Shown in pieces: positions 8,272 to 16,803 of a stretch of 33,315 nucleotides of DNA. Position 1 is the first letter of the stretch; every line of letters starts with the position of its first letter. Under the pieces are notes generated by a model. It had not been told where the DNA came from. It saw only the letters and a program-made list of their open reading frames with translations, and searched no databases. The stretch covers positions 1 through 33,315 of the forward strand of contig URSJ01000011.1 in NCBI GenBank assembly GCA_900550495.1. Direction: 5' to 3'. Source of the stretch: an uncultured Rickettsiales bacterium. GTDB lineage: Bacteria; Pseudomonadota; Alphaproteobacteria; Rs-D84. A program made the position numbers and the translations under genes.

Positions 8272-8301
8272 ATTATAACCCGTTTTTTGTCAGAATTTCA
8301 A
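8272..8301 (-). promoter_or_regulatory. recN promoter
   Basis: On the minus strand TTGAAA (8301-8296), an 18-bp spacer and TATAAT (8277-8272) are followed after 6 nt by the recN ATG. No LexA-type palindrome was recognised here by eye. Confidence 0.65.
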
Positions 8302-8305
8302 GGCA

Positions 8306-8755
8306 TTATTGCACAGCTTCCAGTCTAAAATCGTGTAACCATAAAATGTATCCCAAAACGGTGTATCCGGGGTATATTGCGCGTAACAGTTCCAGGTATT
8401 CGCATACCTGGGCATAGTATTTGTTGTGGAACTTGTCTGGCGACACGTCGGTTTTATAGTCCATTACGAGTATCTGACGTTTATCGTGATTTGTGACCAT
8501 GCGGTCAATACGGCGGCTGACAAATTTGCCACGGATAATACCTGCAACAGGAACCTCGGTCTGGGCATTGGCGACAAAGAACGGTAATAATTCGGGGAAC
8601 GATTTTATACGCGCAACCGTATCAGCGTCGCCGTGCACGGTATCGCCATCAATCGTTATTTGTTGCATGCGACGATGGGCGCGTGTACCGGCGTCAGTCG
8701 CAAATTTTGTTGCGTCTTGTTGGTTTAATAAATCGCGCAATGTCATATTTGTCAT
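8306..8755 (-). CDS. Stand-alone RecB-type nuclease, detached C-terminus of AddA
   Basis: This 149-aa protein has the PD-(D/E)XK nuclease core normally found at the C-terminus of AddA. A GTRAHRRMQ helix (compare GTxxH in AddA/RecB) is followed by RRIDRM with the metal-binding Asp, then ILVMDYKTD with the catalytic Asp and Lys, and YAQVCEYLELLRAIYPG. Its ATG overlaps the TGA of the helicase gene (ATGA), which gives translational coupling. The pair therefore looks like an AddA enzyme split into two polypeptides. It is shorter than the usual AddA nuclease domain. An independent nuclease of the same superfamily is possible but less likely given position. Confidence 0.82.
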   Translation of the reverse strand: MTNMTLRDLLNQQDATKFATDAGTRAHRRMQQITIDGDTVHGDADTVARIKSFPELLPFFVANAQTEVPVAGIIRGKFVSRRIDRMVTNHDKRQILVMDYKTDVSPDKFHNKYYAQVCEYLELLRAIYPGYTVLGYILWLHDFRLEAVQ

Positions 8756-11364
8756 TTTGTAATCCTAATTACGTCAGCGTCTGGTGTGTTGGCGGCCAAT
8801 ACGCGCCACAGTTGACTGTGCCATGCAATGTCACTCGCGTTTTTGTTCGGTGTAAATCCATAAATGTATAATTCATCACGGGCACGCGTCATTGCGACAT
8901 ATAACAATCGATAATATTCCGCGATTCGCACGTTGGCCAGTGCATTTGCCGCTGTGTCACGTGCGCAGGACGTGTCGCCACGTGGTGTCCATAACCATGC
9001 GTTGGGGAATTCTGTGTGGGCGTTGCCAGGGATTGGTAAAATCTTTTCTGATTTCGGGGTGCGTACAGTATCAATCAGAAATACAACTCGTGCTTCCAGC
9101 CCCTTGCTGCCGTGGACGGTAACTATGCGAACGCCATTTGCGGCATCCATATCGCGTTTAATTTCACTGCCCCCAGTGATGAACCATTTCAGAAAATGGC
9201 GTAATGTTCCAGGCATCGTGCGTTCATATGCCAAACATATCGTCATGAATTCGTCCAGCGGATCGATAACCTGGGTGCCCAATGCAGCAATCATACTTTC
9301 ACGTACACCATCGGACAAGATGCGCGCAAAAAATGCATACGGCGCCAATTCTTGTGACATTGTAACAATCGTGTTCAGACGCGAATAAATAGCCGGGTGC
9401 GTATCCGCCAAAACATCATAGACGCTTGTCGGTGTAAATTCACTTTTCGCAGACTTTCTTGTCCGATTTTCGTCATTGCGAATTTTACAAATTTTAAAAA
9501 TATCGTCTTCATTCAAACGAAATATCGGACTTTTTAACACGCAACATAAACTGTAATCATCGGTTGTAGCCAGGCAAAATCTGACCAGGTTCATCAGGTC
9601 GCGCACCGCCGGAAAATTTGGCAGAACAATTCGGTCACTGCCAGCGACATCAATTCCGCAACGTTTTAATTCTTTGACCAATGGTGCGGCCATTGGATTG
9701 CGCTGTTGAACCAATACCATTATTTCACTGGGCTTGTATTCGCCGGACGCCACCAGTGATTTTATTTTGTCCGCGATTATTTTTACATATCCATCAACAT
9801 CAATATCGTCATTTTGTTTTGATGTCAATTTATGCAATTCGACCAGTCCTGATGGTGATGTGCGAAAACATTTGTGTGGATTGTTTATAAATCCGGTCAT
9901 TTCGGTCAATCGTGTGTCGCCAAAGAATATGTCAACCGTGTTCAGTATCGCGGGCAACGAACGAAAGCTTTGAGCCAGTGGCACCTCGCGTATAGTGCGC
10001 ATATTTTCTGCAATCTGCGCGGCAATATCGTCGCGACTGGTTGCGAATGCATGCGGGTCTGCGCCCTGAAAGCCGTAAATAGACTGTTTTGTGTCACCAA
10101 CAACAAACAGTGAATGCTGGCGCGCAGCCGTGTCGCCATCGGTAAAGAAATCGCCCGCCAACAAGCGTAAAATATCCCACTGGGCTGGACTGGTGTCTTG
10201 GGCTTCGTCCACCAAGATATGCGATAGCGATATATTTAACTGTGATAATACCCAGCCCATCGTATCTGGTTGTGAAAATAGCCGACGAGTATATAAAATA
10301 AGGTCGTCAAAATCCAACAAGTTGCGTTGATGTTTTATTTCTGAATATGTGCGTGCAAATGCTGCTGACAAATCGAATAGTGCTATCGTGTCATCAAAGA
10401 CCACTTTGTTGGCCCAGAGTTGATTTAATTCATATACGCGATTCTGTTCCGTAACCAAGTATTCTTTTTTTGTGATGTTGGCGGCGCGGCGTCCATCGGC
10501 CGTCAGATACGCAGTTTTGTATTCGTGAAAATCTATTGTTTTATCAATATACTGTTTTGTTTTGTTAACAACTTTGAATAAATAGTTTGCCGGCTTTTTT
10601 GCGTTATTTATATCCATTTGGGCCAAATCGATGATGTTTTGCAGTTGTTTTGTAGATATTTCCGTTTGAACGAAAATGTTTAATTTTAAAAAATTCTCAA
10701 TAGTATCAATAAAATATTTGCGATAGCTGTCAACGTTTTTAACATCAAAGAAATACTTGTACTGTGCGCTTAGGATACCTAACAAATCATTTAATGACGT
10801 TTCGGATATCCGACCAACAATATGTGCAAATGCATCGTTGGTACGTGTGTCGCCGGACGATTTTATCATGCGGTCAAATGCGTCCTGCAATAACACGCGT
10901 TGAGCCGTATCAGAAATCAGCGACCATGATGGTGACAGGCCTGCCTCCAGTGGAAAGCGATGTAATATTTCTTCGCAGAAACCATGAATAGTTTTTATTT
11001 TTAGTATTTCTGGGTTGTCGATATATGTAAAAAATATCGTTCGCGCCCGTGCTATATCATTATCAGTTGGTGTTGTATTTTCACAAACGCCAGATAACAA
11101 ATCGGATAATTCAGCATCATCGGCCATTGCCCAACCGCGTAACGCGGTCAGTATTCGGTTTCGCATTTCCCCCGCGCCGGCGTTAGTATATGTCAGGCAT
11201 AAAACACCCGTCGTGTCGATTGATTTTGTGCGAAATAAAATTCGCAACAATCGTTGGACTAATACACTGGTTTTTCCAGTGCCGGCATTGGCCTGGACCC
11301 ATACGTTTTCCGTCGGATTGGCCGCAATATCTTGTTGTGGTGAAAGTGTTCGTTTTTGTCCCAT
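8752..11364 (-). CDS. addA: AddA-type double-strand break repair helicase (helicase part only)
   Basis: This 870-aa UvrD-family helicase unwinds DNA at double-strand breaks and, with AddB, loads RecA. Motifs in order: Q motif LSPQQDIAANP, Walker A ANAGTGKTSV (25-34), GVLCLTYTNAGAGEM, TIHGFCEEIL, motif II HILVDEAQDTSPAQWDIL, VVGDTKQSIYGFQGADP, VRIVTVHGSKGLEARVVFL and motif VI YRLLYVAMTRARDELYIYG. Alphaproteobacterial AddA is usually about 1100-1200 aa with a fused nuclease; this frame stops about 34 aa after motif VI and the nuclease continues in the overlapping downstream gene. No addB is adjacent. It has a divergent promoter with the 11446 gene. Confidence 0.93.
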   Translation of the reverse strand: MGQKRTLSPQQDIAANPTENVWVQANAGTGKTSVLVQRLLRILFRTKSIDTTGVLCLTYTNAGAGEMRNRILTALRGWAMADDAELSDLLSGVCENTTPTDNDIARARTIFFTYIDNPEILKIKTIHGFCEEILHRFPLEAGLSPSWSLISDTAQRVLLQDAFDRMIKSSGDTRTNDAFAHIVGRISETSLNDLLGILSAQYKYFFDVKNVDSYRKYFIDTIENFLKLNIFVQTEISTKQLQNIIDLAQMDINNAKKPANYLFKVVNKTKQYIDKTIDFHEYKTAYLTADGRRAANITKKEYLVTEQNRVYELNQLWANKVVFDDTIALFDLSAAFARTYSEIKHQRNLLDFDDLILYTRRLFSQPDTMGWVLSQLNISLSHILVDEAQDTSPAQWDILRLLAGDFFTDGDTAARQHSLFVVGDTKQSIYGFQGADPHAFATSRDDIAAQIAENMRTIREVPLAQSFRSLPAILNTVDIFFGDTRLTEMTGFINNPHKCFRTSPSGLVELHKLTSKQNDDIDVDGYVKIIADKIKSLVASGEYKPSEIMVLVQQRNPMAAPLVKELKRCGIDVAGSDRIVLPNFPAVRDLMNLVRFCLATTDDYSLCCVLKSPIFRLNEDDIFKICKIRNDENRTRKSAKSEFTPTSVYDVLADTHPAIYSRLNTIVTMSQELAPYAFFARILSDGVRESMIAALGTQVIDPLDEFMTICLAYERTMPGTLRHFLKWFITGGSEIKRDMDAANGVRIVTVHGSKGLEARVVFLIDTVRTPKSEKILPIPGNAHTEFPNAWLWTPRGDTSCARDTAANALANVRIAEYYRLLYVAMTRARDELYIYGFTPNKNASDIAWHSQLWRVLAANTPDADVIRITK

Positions 11365-11372
11365 TTATCGCC

Positions 11373-11401
11373 TTGCTTTATTGTGTAAATTCTAGTATAA
11401 A
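11373..11401 (+). promoter_or_regulatory. Promoter of the coiled-coil gene at 11446
   Basis: TTGCTT (11373-11378), a 17-bp spacer and TATAAA (11396-11401) are interleaved with the addA promoter on the other strand. A GGGAGAG ribosome site precedes the ATG at 11446. Confidence 0.6.
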
Positions 11402-11417
11402 TTTCAGTGTTCTGCAA
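11389..11417 (-). promoter_or_regulatory. addA promoter
   Basis: On the minus strand TTGCAG (11417-11412), a 17-bp spacer and TAGAAT (11394-11389) lead to a short leader carrying AAGGCGA before the ATG. It overlaps the divergent promoter of the 11446 gene, so polymerase binding in the two directions should compete. Confidence 0.6.
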
Positions 11418-11445
11418 GAATATATCAATAATCGGGAGAGTGGAC

Positions 11446-13371
11446 ATGGATATTTCGCAAATGTTTTTGGTTGGCGGCGGCGTGTTGGGTGGTCTGCTGT
11501 TTATCATGTTGGTCGCATTGTTCTTTATTTCGCGTCGTTCGCAACGAACGATGGAATCGTTGTTGACATTGATGACGCAGCCAGAACGCGCCCAGATTGC
11601 CGACGCGTCACGCGTACTGCAAAAAATATTGGCTGGTGAGATTTCAAAAATTGACACATGCTTTCAAACAATGCGCGACACATTGGCAACTCAAATTGCA
11701 GCGGCAAACGCATTGAAATTAGAATTGACAGACCAGAATAATAAACTAGTTGAGTTGGCAGATGCTGCAACAAAAAAAATCGCTGTTATGTCCCAGCGGT
11801 TGGACAATACTGTGTCCGGTCTGACGGGGGTTGTTACGTCATCTGGCTGGGCAAATGTTCAAGACGCGGCTGACAAATTTAATAATACCATCAATGAGTT
11901 ATTGACAAAAATTGATGCCACGACGCAAGATGCGACCGCACGTGTTACAGAAGTAAACACCCAGATTGACACGTGGACAGCGCACAGTGATACATTGAAT
12001 CAAAATCTGAAATCTGGGTTTGATGCCAATCAGAATCAGATGCAAGACTTGGCGACCCAGACAGAAGGGTTACAAAACAAACTGTCTGAATTGGCACAAT
12101 CAACCGCAGACGGTTTTGAAAAAGTAAAAACTGCGGCGGCAAATTATGAAACATTGATGTCTGAAAATGATAAATTGCTGGATTCGCACTTGGATAAAAT
12201 GGACGCATTCAGTAAACAGTCCAAGAAACAATTGACCGCCCAGATGAATTCACTGTCCAACACGGCAAACGTTGTCGGTGGCCAGGTGCGTCTGGCAGAA
12301 TCATCAATTGACAAACAAGTTCGCAAACTTAGCAATGCGGTTGAAACACTGATGGAATCAGCGGGGAATACAGAAAATTCGGTCCGCGGGATATCAAATG
12401 AATTGGCGACATTGACTAATCGTTTTAATGGTGAAATTAAAGAATTTGCAACCGCGGTTGTGTCTGAATTAAAGACCGTGTCCGGTGTTGCGAACGTAAC
12501 GTTGGAAAATACAAAAACATCCGCAAATGCGTTTTCAGAATCAGTCAAAGCAATGGCAACCGGTGTGCGTGAAACGCTGATTGAAATGAATACTGCTCAT
12601 ACACAGTTGTCGGGTCAGTCAGCGAATTTGATAAAGATGTCAGCTGAAACAACCGCACAATTACAACCGTTGTCAGAGTTGATAGAAAAGTATTATTCGG
12701 CCCTGCCCGATTTGTCCCAAGGTTCTGTTGACGCAGGTGAAAAATTGCAGCAAATTGTTACATCGCTGACCGAAAAAATAAATCTGATGCGTGCGACCGT
12801 TGCAGAATCAACTGGCACGATTTCTGATTCTGCGATAAAGTTAGAGGATTTGGCCGGACAATCGCGTCAACAGATGATTGACTTGATGTCTGATTATGCC
12901 AAGGCGGTAAATACAATGCAGACATTGAACAAACAAATGATGGTTGCGCGTGCGACTGCGCCGATGGATGCAATGGGAACTGCATCTGCGCCCACATATG
13001 GCCGCGTTAGTGCATCTGATTTTCTGAAGACAGCTGAACGCGCATTTGAAAAAATGCACGAACAGGCGTTGGATTTAACACGCGCGACCGGTGCCGAAAT
13101 TCCAGATGTTGTATGGAAGAAATATCACGATGGGGATAAAACAATATTCTCGAAATGGTTGGCGAAAATGATGTCCGCGGCGGACAAAAAACAGGTGCGC
13201 GATATGTTGAAGTCCGACACTGTGTTCCGTTCCCAAGCAACACAATTCATACGCAGTTTTGACAAGATTCTGATGGGGGCCCAGAATACAGATAACGCTG
13301 ATAAAGTAGTTACCGCATTGCGTAAAACCGATTTGGGCCAGGTTTATATTGCACTAAAACGATGCGTTTAA
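11446..13371 (+). CDS. Membrane-anchored long coiled-coil protein, unknown
   Basis: This 641-aa protein has one N-terminal transmembrane helix (about residues 7-27, LVGGGVLGGLLFIMLVALFFI). A very long Ala/Thr/Gln-rich helical region of coiled-coil and methyl-accepting-like character (about 60-510) follows, with repeated NxxxxxL...A heptads. The globular C-terminus (about 530-641, from SASDFLKTAERAFEK to TDLGQVYIALKRCV) looks conserved but I cannot name it. The start follows a GGGAGAG Shine-Dalgarno; an upstream GTG frame is rejected. It could be an envelope or cell-division scaffold. No HAMP, kinase or RmuC nuclease motif is visible. It is monocistronic, with its own promoter and terminator. 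Confidence 0.85.
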   Translation: MDISQMFLVGGGVLGGLLFIMLVALFFISRRSQRTMESLLTLMTQPERAQIADASRVLQKILAGEISKIDTCFQTMRDTLATQIAAANALKLELTDQNNKLVELADAATKKIAVMSQRLDNTVSGLTGVVTSSGWANVQDAADKFNNTINELLTKIDATTQDATARVTEVNTQIDTWTAHSDTLNQNLKSGFDANQNQMQDLATQTEGLQNKLSELAQSTADGFEKVKTAAANYETLMSENDKLLDSHLDKMDAFSKQSKKQLTAQMNSLSNTANVVGGQVRLAESSIDKQVRKLSNAVETLMESAGNTENSVRGISNELATLTNRFNGEIKEFATAVVSELKTVSGVANVTLENTKTSANAFSESVKAMATGVRETLIEMNTAHTQLSGQSANLIKMSAETTAQLQPLSELIEKYYSALPDLSQGSVDAGEKLQQIVTSLTEKINLMRATVAESTGTISDSAIKLEDLAGQSRQQMIDLMSDYAKAVNTMQTLNKQMMVARATAPMDAMGTASAPTYGRVSASDFLKTAERAFEKMHEQALDLTRATGAEIPDVVWKKYHDGDKTIFSKWLAKMMSAADKKQVRDMLKSDTVFRSQATQFIRSFDKILMGAQNTDNADKVVTALRKTDLGQVYIALKRCV

Positions 13372-13374
13372 TTG

Positions 13375-13402
13375 AAAAAAAACGGCATATGCCGTTTTTT
13401 TT
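13375..13402 (+). terminator. Bidirectional terminator, perfect palindrome
   Basis: A 28-bp perfect palindrome consists of eight A, a CGGCAT/ATGCCG stem and eight T. It serves the coiled-coil gene rightward and the kinase-like gene leftward. Confidence 0.88.
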
Positions 13403-14006
13403 ATTTTGGCCGAACATTTGATTGGCGCGAGATAAACTCGCGCAGGCGGTGCGAGATTATTGTTTCGGTGGCACTGCATTTGACCAAAAAGTCGATATCC
13501 AGTCCTGCCCGCAAGAAATCAATAGGGTTGCATGTATTTGTGTGTCGCACAGTTGCGTCGTTTGGCATATTGGCACGAGATTGAGCGATGTCAAAATTAT
13601 TATCTGGCGGCAGGAAATATAGTGTTTTAAACGTGTATTTATTACCCAATCTCTGCAAATGAAACCAGTCTATCAATTGGCGGGCGTATTTCGGTTCAAT
13701 TACGTCATAGACCAAGTTGATGTTTGGATTATCCAATATTTCTGACTCTGGAACGCCATACAACCATTTTGGTTGGCCGGGTTGCCATATTTGTTTATTT
13801 ACCCACAAGCGGGTCGCCAGGCGCGTGATATCAAAGAATGACTCGTCTACAAAGAAATATTCTTGATTAGCAATCTCGCCATTGCGCATGGGGCGCGTCG
13901 TTGCCGAACGCAATTTATAAAACGCATCAACGGGCAAATAATTTTTTATAAAAAACGATTTACCACTGCCCGACAGGCCATTACATAACAATACACATGG
14001 TTTCAT
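13401..14006 (-). CDS. Guanylate-kinase-like P-loop protein, divergent
   Basis: This 201-aa protein opens with a P-loop, CNGLSGSGKSFF (8-19). It then follows the guanylate kinase layout: LRSATTRPMRNGEI like the GMP-binding TTRxxRxGE, EYFFVDESFFD like YFFVxxxEF, YGVPESEI, LVYDVIEP and LYFLPPDN. The arginine-rich lid (RxRGR) of true Gmk is not evident; the region reads QSRANMPNDATVRHTN. It may phosphorylate a nucleotide or another small molecule, or have become a regulator. The real gmk would be elsewhere. It follows rpoD on the same strand after a hairpin. Confidence 0.7.
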   Translation of the reverse strand: MKPCVLLCNGLSGSGKSFFIKNYLPVDAFYKLRSATTRPMRNGEIANQEYFFVDESFFDITRLATRLWVNKQIWQPGQPKWLYGVPESEILDNPNINLVYDVIEPKYARQLIDWFHLQRLGNKYTFKTLYFLPPDNNFDIAQSRANMPNDATVRHTNTCNPIDFLRAGLDIDFLVKCSATETIISHRLREFISRQSNVRPK

Positions 14007-14035
14007 TTTTTTTTACCTTTGTTTTGTGCAATATA

Positions 14036-14055
14036 AACCCGCCGTATGGCGGGTT
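14036..14055 (-). terminator. Hairpin after rpoD
   Basis: An AACCCGCC/GGCGGGTT stem with a 4-nt loop lies 23 bp beyond the rpoD stop. The T-run is better on the plus strand than the minus strand, so leftward termination may be partial and allow expression of the kinase-like gene. Confidence 0.6.
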
Positions 14056-14078
14056 ATTTTTGTTGTTACGTTAGTGAA

Positions 14079-16163
14079 CTAATCTTCCAAGAAACTGCGC
14101 AATTTACGTGCACGTGTTGGGTGCTTTAACTTGTTTAGTGCTTTTTGTTCAATCTGGCGGATACGTTCGCGGGTAACGCCTATGTATTCACCGACTTCTT
14201 CCAAAGTGCTGGTTTTGTTCGTGCTCATTCCGAAACGCTGGCGCAAAACGGTTTCTTCCTTGGGATCCAATTCAGACAGAATCTGGGTAACGATTTTACG
14301 CAGATTCTTTTGCGCCGCCGATACAAACGGATTTTTGGCGGTTTCATCTGCGATAATTTCGATACGACTGCTGTCGTCTTCACTGCCGACGGGGGCTTCC
14401 AGCGAAATTGGTTTCAGATTCACTTTCATTGCCTTGTGGATTTTATCCACCGGCAAATAGATAATCTTGGACAATTCTTCGGCGGTTGGCTGACGCCCGT
14501 ATTTGTGCATAAACTGACGCGTAGCACGCTGAATCTTGTGAATGTTGTCTATCATATGTACTGGAATGCGAATTGTGCGCGCCTGGTCTGCAATACTGCG
14601 CGAAATGCCCTGTTGTATCCAGTTTGTCGCATAAGTCGAGAACTTGTTGCCCAGACGATAATCAAATTTATCAACTGCCTTCATCAGACCGATATTGCCG
14701 TCCTGAACCAAATCCGAGAAATCTAATCCCAAGCCACGGTTACTGGATTTTTTAGCGAATTTGATAACCAGACGCAGGTTGGCTTCAATCATTTCGCGTT
14801 TGGCACGGGCTGCTTCGGTCTGGCCACGACGAACCAATTCAACAACCTTTTTATATTCAGCGGTTGGTTGACCGGTTTCGCGTGCAATTGCGGTAATGTC
14901 TTCCTGGATTTTCAAAATGTCTTTTTCGTGTTTTTTTGCAAAGTTCGCCCACGCAGGATTCTTGTGCTTTATCAATTTTTTAACCCAGTTGCGGTTCAAT
15001 TCATTGCCAGCATATTCGGCCAAGAAATCTTCGCGTTTAATCTTGTTTGCGACCGCCAGACGTAACAGTTTACCTTCTAAACCCATCAACAACTGATCGC
15101 GCTGGGTCAGATGCTCCAAAATTTCTGCAATGCGGTCATCATTCAGGCGAATTTTGCTGACATGTTCAAACAATTCAACGCGCATTTTGGCGTATTTCTT
15201 TTCCAGTGTCTCGTCCGGCTTTGAAGACGTCAACAGATTTTCCAGACGTTTGGCCTGTAATTTCTGCATATTGTTAAAGATACGCTTAATCTTGCCGAAC
15301 AACTCCATGACCATCGGCATCAAAGCCTCTTCCATTACAGGAATTGGGACGCCAGATGTGCCGCGCGGCGTGTCTTCTTTTTTGCCCTCTTCTTCGTCAT
15401 CGTCATCATCTTCATCTTCTTCATCGCTATCGTCGGCGGTGGATTCTTCCAAGTCGTCCAGGTCATCATCATTTAATTCGTCAACATGTTCAACGCCCTT
15501 GGATTTTAATGCTTCTGACAATGCTGCCAATGATTTTTGCTCGGATTCAGACGAGTACATAACTTCTAAATTCAAAATATAACGCAAGCGAATATCTTCG
15601 TTTAACAATTGCTGATACCAGTCCAGCATTGCCTGAATTGTCATCGGGCTTTCGCACAGGCCATAAACCATCAGACGGGTTGCAGCCTCGATACGCTGGG
15701 CAATTGCCACCTCGCCTGCGGCAGTTAATAATTGAACTGTGCCGATTTGTTTTAAATACGATTGGACAGAATCTTGAACACCTAAAACCAAATTGCCTGT
15801 CTGGCTACGCTCCAACTGTTTGGCATAGTGTTCGTAATCATCGTCGTTGACGTCAACCTGTTCGGCATCCGCGTTCAACAGATTGCGTGTTTTATCGCGT
15901 GGCTCGTCCGAATCATCGTCATAGTATTTTTCAATATCTTGCGGATAATTGTCAGATTCCAGGATTTCTAGTCCCAAATCCTGTTGAAAAAAGTCCAAGA
16001 CTTCTTCTTTTTCTTCGTCGGGCACCTCGTCCGCTTCGGTGGCGGCACAAAAATCCATCTGGGACAAATATCCCACTTCAACCGCAGATGTTGCAAGTTT
16101 TTGCAGATTTTCGGGCAACGAATCAACCAACAGTTTCGTTGCCGCGTCCAGTTTTTTTGCCAT
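14079..16163 (-). CDS. rpoD: Primary RNA polymerase sigma factor (sigma-70)
   Basis: This 694-aa protein is the housekeeping sigma factor. It has the N-terminal region 1.1, region 1.2 from SVQSYLKQIGTVQLL (132-146), a non-conserved region with a strongly acidic stretch (about 229-263), regions 2.1-2.4 from REMIEANLRLVIKFAKK to QARTIRIPVHMID, region 3 and region 4.2 LEEVGEYIGVTRERIRQIEQKALNKL (-35 recognition). Region 2.4 is unusual: the normal ATWWIRQAITRSI reads ATNWIQQGISRSI, so the residue matching E. coli W433 is Asn514 and R436 is Gln. The gene follows trcR with a short gap. Confidence 0.96.
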   Translation of the reverse strand: MAKKLDAATKLLVDSLPENLQKLATSAVEVGYLSQMDFCAATEADEVPDEEKEEVLDFFQQDLGLEILESDNYPQDIEKYYDDDSDEPRDKTRNLLNADAEQVDVNDDDYEHYAKQLERSQTGNLVLGVQDSVQSYLKQIGTVQLLTAAGEVAIAQRIEAATRLMVYGLCESPMTIQAMLDWYQQLLNEDIRLRYILNLEVMYSSESEQKSLAALSEALKSKGVEHVDELNDDDLDDLEESTADDSDEEDEDDDDDEEEGKKEDTPRGTSGVPIPVMEEALMPMVMELFGKIKRIFNNMQKLQAKRLENLLTSSKPDETLEKKYAKMRVELFEHVSKIRLNDDRIAEILEHLTQRDQLLMGLEGKLLRLAVANKIKREDFLAEYAGNELNRNWVKKLIKHKNPAWANFAKKHEKDILKIQEDITAIARETGQPTAEYKKVVELVRRGQTEAARAKREMIEANLRLVIKFAKKSSNRGLGLDFSDLVQDGNIGLMKAVDKFDYRLGNKFSTYATNWIQQGISRSIADQARTIRIPVHMIDNIHKIQRATRQFMHKYGRQPTAEELSKIIYLPVDKIHKAMKVNLKPISLEAPVGSEDDSSRIEIIADETAKNPFVSAAQKNLRKIVTQILSELDPKEETVLRQRFGMSTNKTSTLEEVGEYIGVTRERIRQIEQKALNKLKHPTRARKLRSFLED

Positions 16164-16197
16164 AAACCGACCCCCGGATTAAAACGTTAAATTTAAA

Positions 16198-16722
16198 TTA
16201 TTTCTTTTTGTTTGCCTTGGCAACCGCGTCATGAACCGCTGATTCTGATACCAGACCCAATACAATCGGACTCTGAATCTGAATCAAAGAGTATGATTTG
16301 TGCGTTTTGTTGCGAATTGATGCGACGGTCGGATTTGTGCTGCGCATCAGGCGAGCAACCTGGCCATCAGATAATTCAGGATAGTTTTTCAGAATCCATA
16401 AAATACCGCCCAAACGGTTCTGACGATGTAGTTTTGGTGTATATCCAACGCCCTTTTTATTCTGTTTCTGTTGGGCGTCAACAATTTCCTGGCGCAGAGT
16501 CAGTCGTGCCGATGGGTCGGCCTCGCACTGTTCAATATCTTCGCGAGTCAATTGGCCATTCAGAATTGGATTCAAGCCCTGAATCTTGTATGTTTCAGCA
16601 TCGGCAATATTTTTAACCTCTAATTCATGCAAACCGCAGAATTCAGCGATTTGTTCGAACGTCAATGCAGTGTTTTCAATCAACCAAAGTGCAGTGGATT
16701 TTGGCATATATGGGTAATTCAT
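16198..16722 (-). CDS. trcR: TrcR/DUF1013 cell-cycle transcriptional regulator
   Basis: This 174-aa protein matches the alphaproteobacterial DUF1013 family, named for the cell-cycle regulator TrcR. Visible hallmarks are MNYPYMPKSTALWLIENTALTFEQIAEFCGLHELEVKNIAD at the N-terminus, NGQLTREDIEQCEADPSARLTL, and LGGILWILKNYPELSDGQVARLMRSTNPTVASIRN, which looks like a helix-turn-helix. I start at the ATG after AAGAGGA; an upstream in-frame ATG at 16791 lies before the promoter. It lies directly upstream of rpoD and is probably co-transcribed. A near-perfect inverted repeat overlaps its promoter and may be an operator. Confidence 0.9.
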   Translation of the reverse strand: MNYPYMPKSTALWLIENTALTFEQIAEFCGLHELEVKNIADAETYKIQGLNPILNGQLTREDIEQCEADPSARLTLRQEIVDAQQKQNKKGVGYTPKLHRQNRLGGILWILKNYPELSDGQVARLMRSTNPTVASIRNKTHKSYSLIQIQSPIVLGLVSESAVHDAVAKANKKK

Positions 16723-16739
16723 GAATAATCCTCTTGTTG

Positions 16740-16776
16740 CTGGGGGCAATATACACCAAAATTGCCCCAGATTCAA
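16740..16776 (-). promoter_or_regulatory. trcR promoter with overlapping inverted repeat
   Basis: On the minus strand TTGAAT (16776-16771), a 17-bp spacer and TATATT (16753-16748) form a promoter. An inverted repeat occupies 16740-16770, with arms CTGGGG-CAAT and ATTGCCCCAG separated by 10 bp and one extra G in the left arm. It covers the -10 box and the spacer, the position expected for a repressor operator. Confidence 0.6.
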
Positions 16777-16780
16777 GATA

Positions 16781-16802
16781 AAAGTGTGCAAAGCAGCACT
16801 TT
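16781..16802 (-). terminator. Hairpin just after cysS
   Basis: AAAGTG and CACTTT, extended by TGC/GCA with one bulged C, form a hairpin directly after the cysS stop, followed by TTATC. The T-run is weak, so termination before trcR may be incomplete. Confidence 0.4.
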
Positions 16803-16803
16803 G

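Noticed and set aside
8752..8760. Programmed -1 frameshift joining AddA helicase and nuclease
   Set aside because: The overlap is a simple ATGA with no X-XXY-YYZ slippery heptamer or following stem seen; translational coupling is the simpler reading.
15344..15582. Plus-strand Ser-rich frame opposite rpoD
   Set aside because: It is the complement of the acidic Asp/Glu codon run of RpoD, giving artificial Ser/His repeats.
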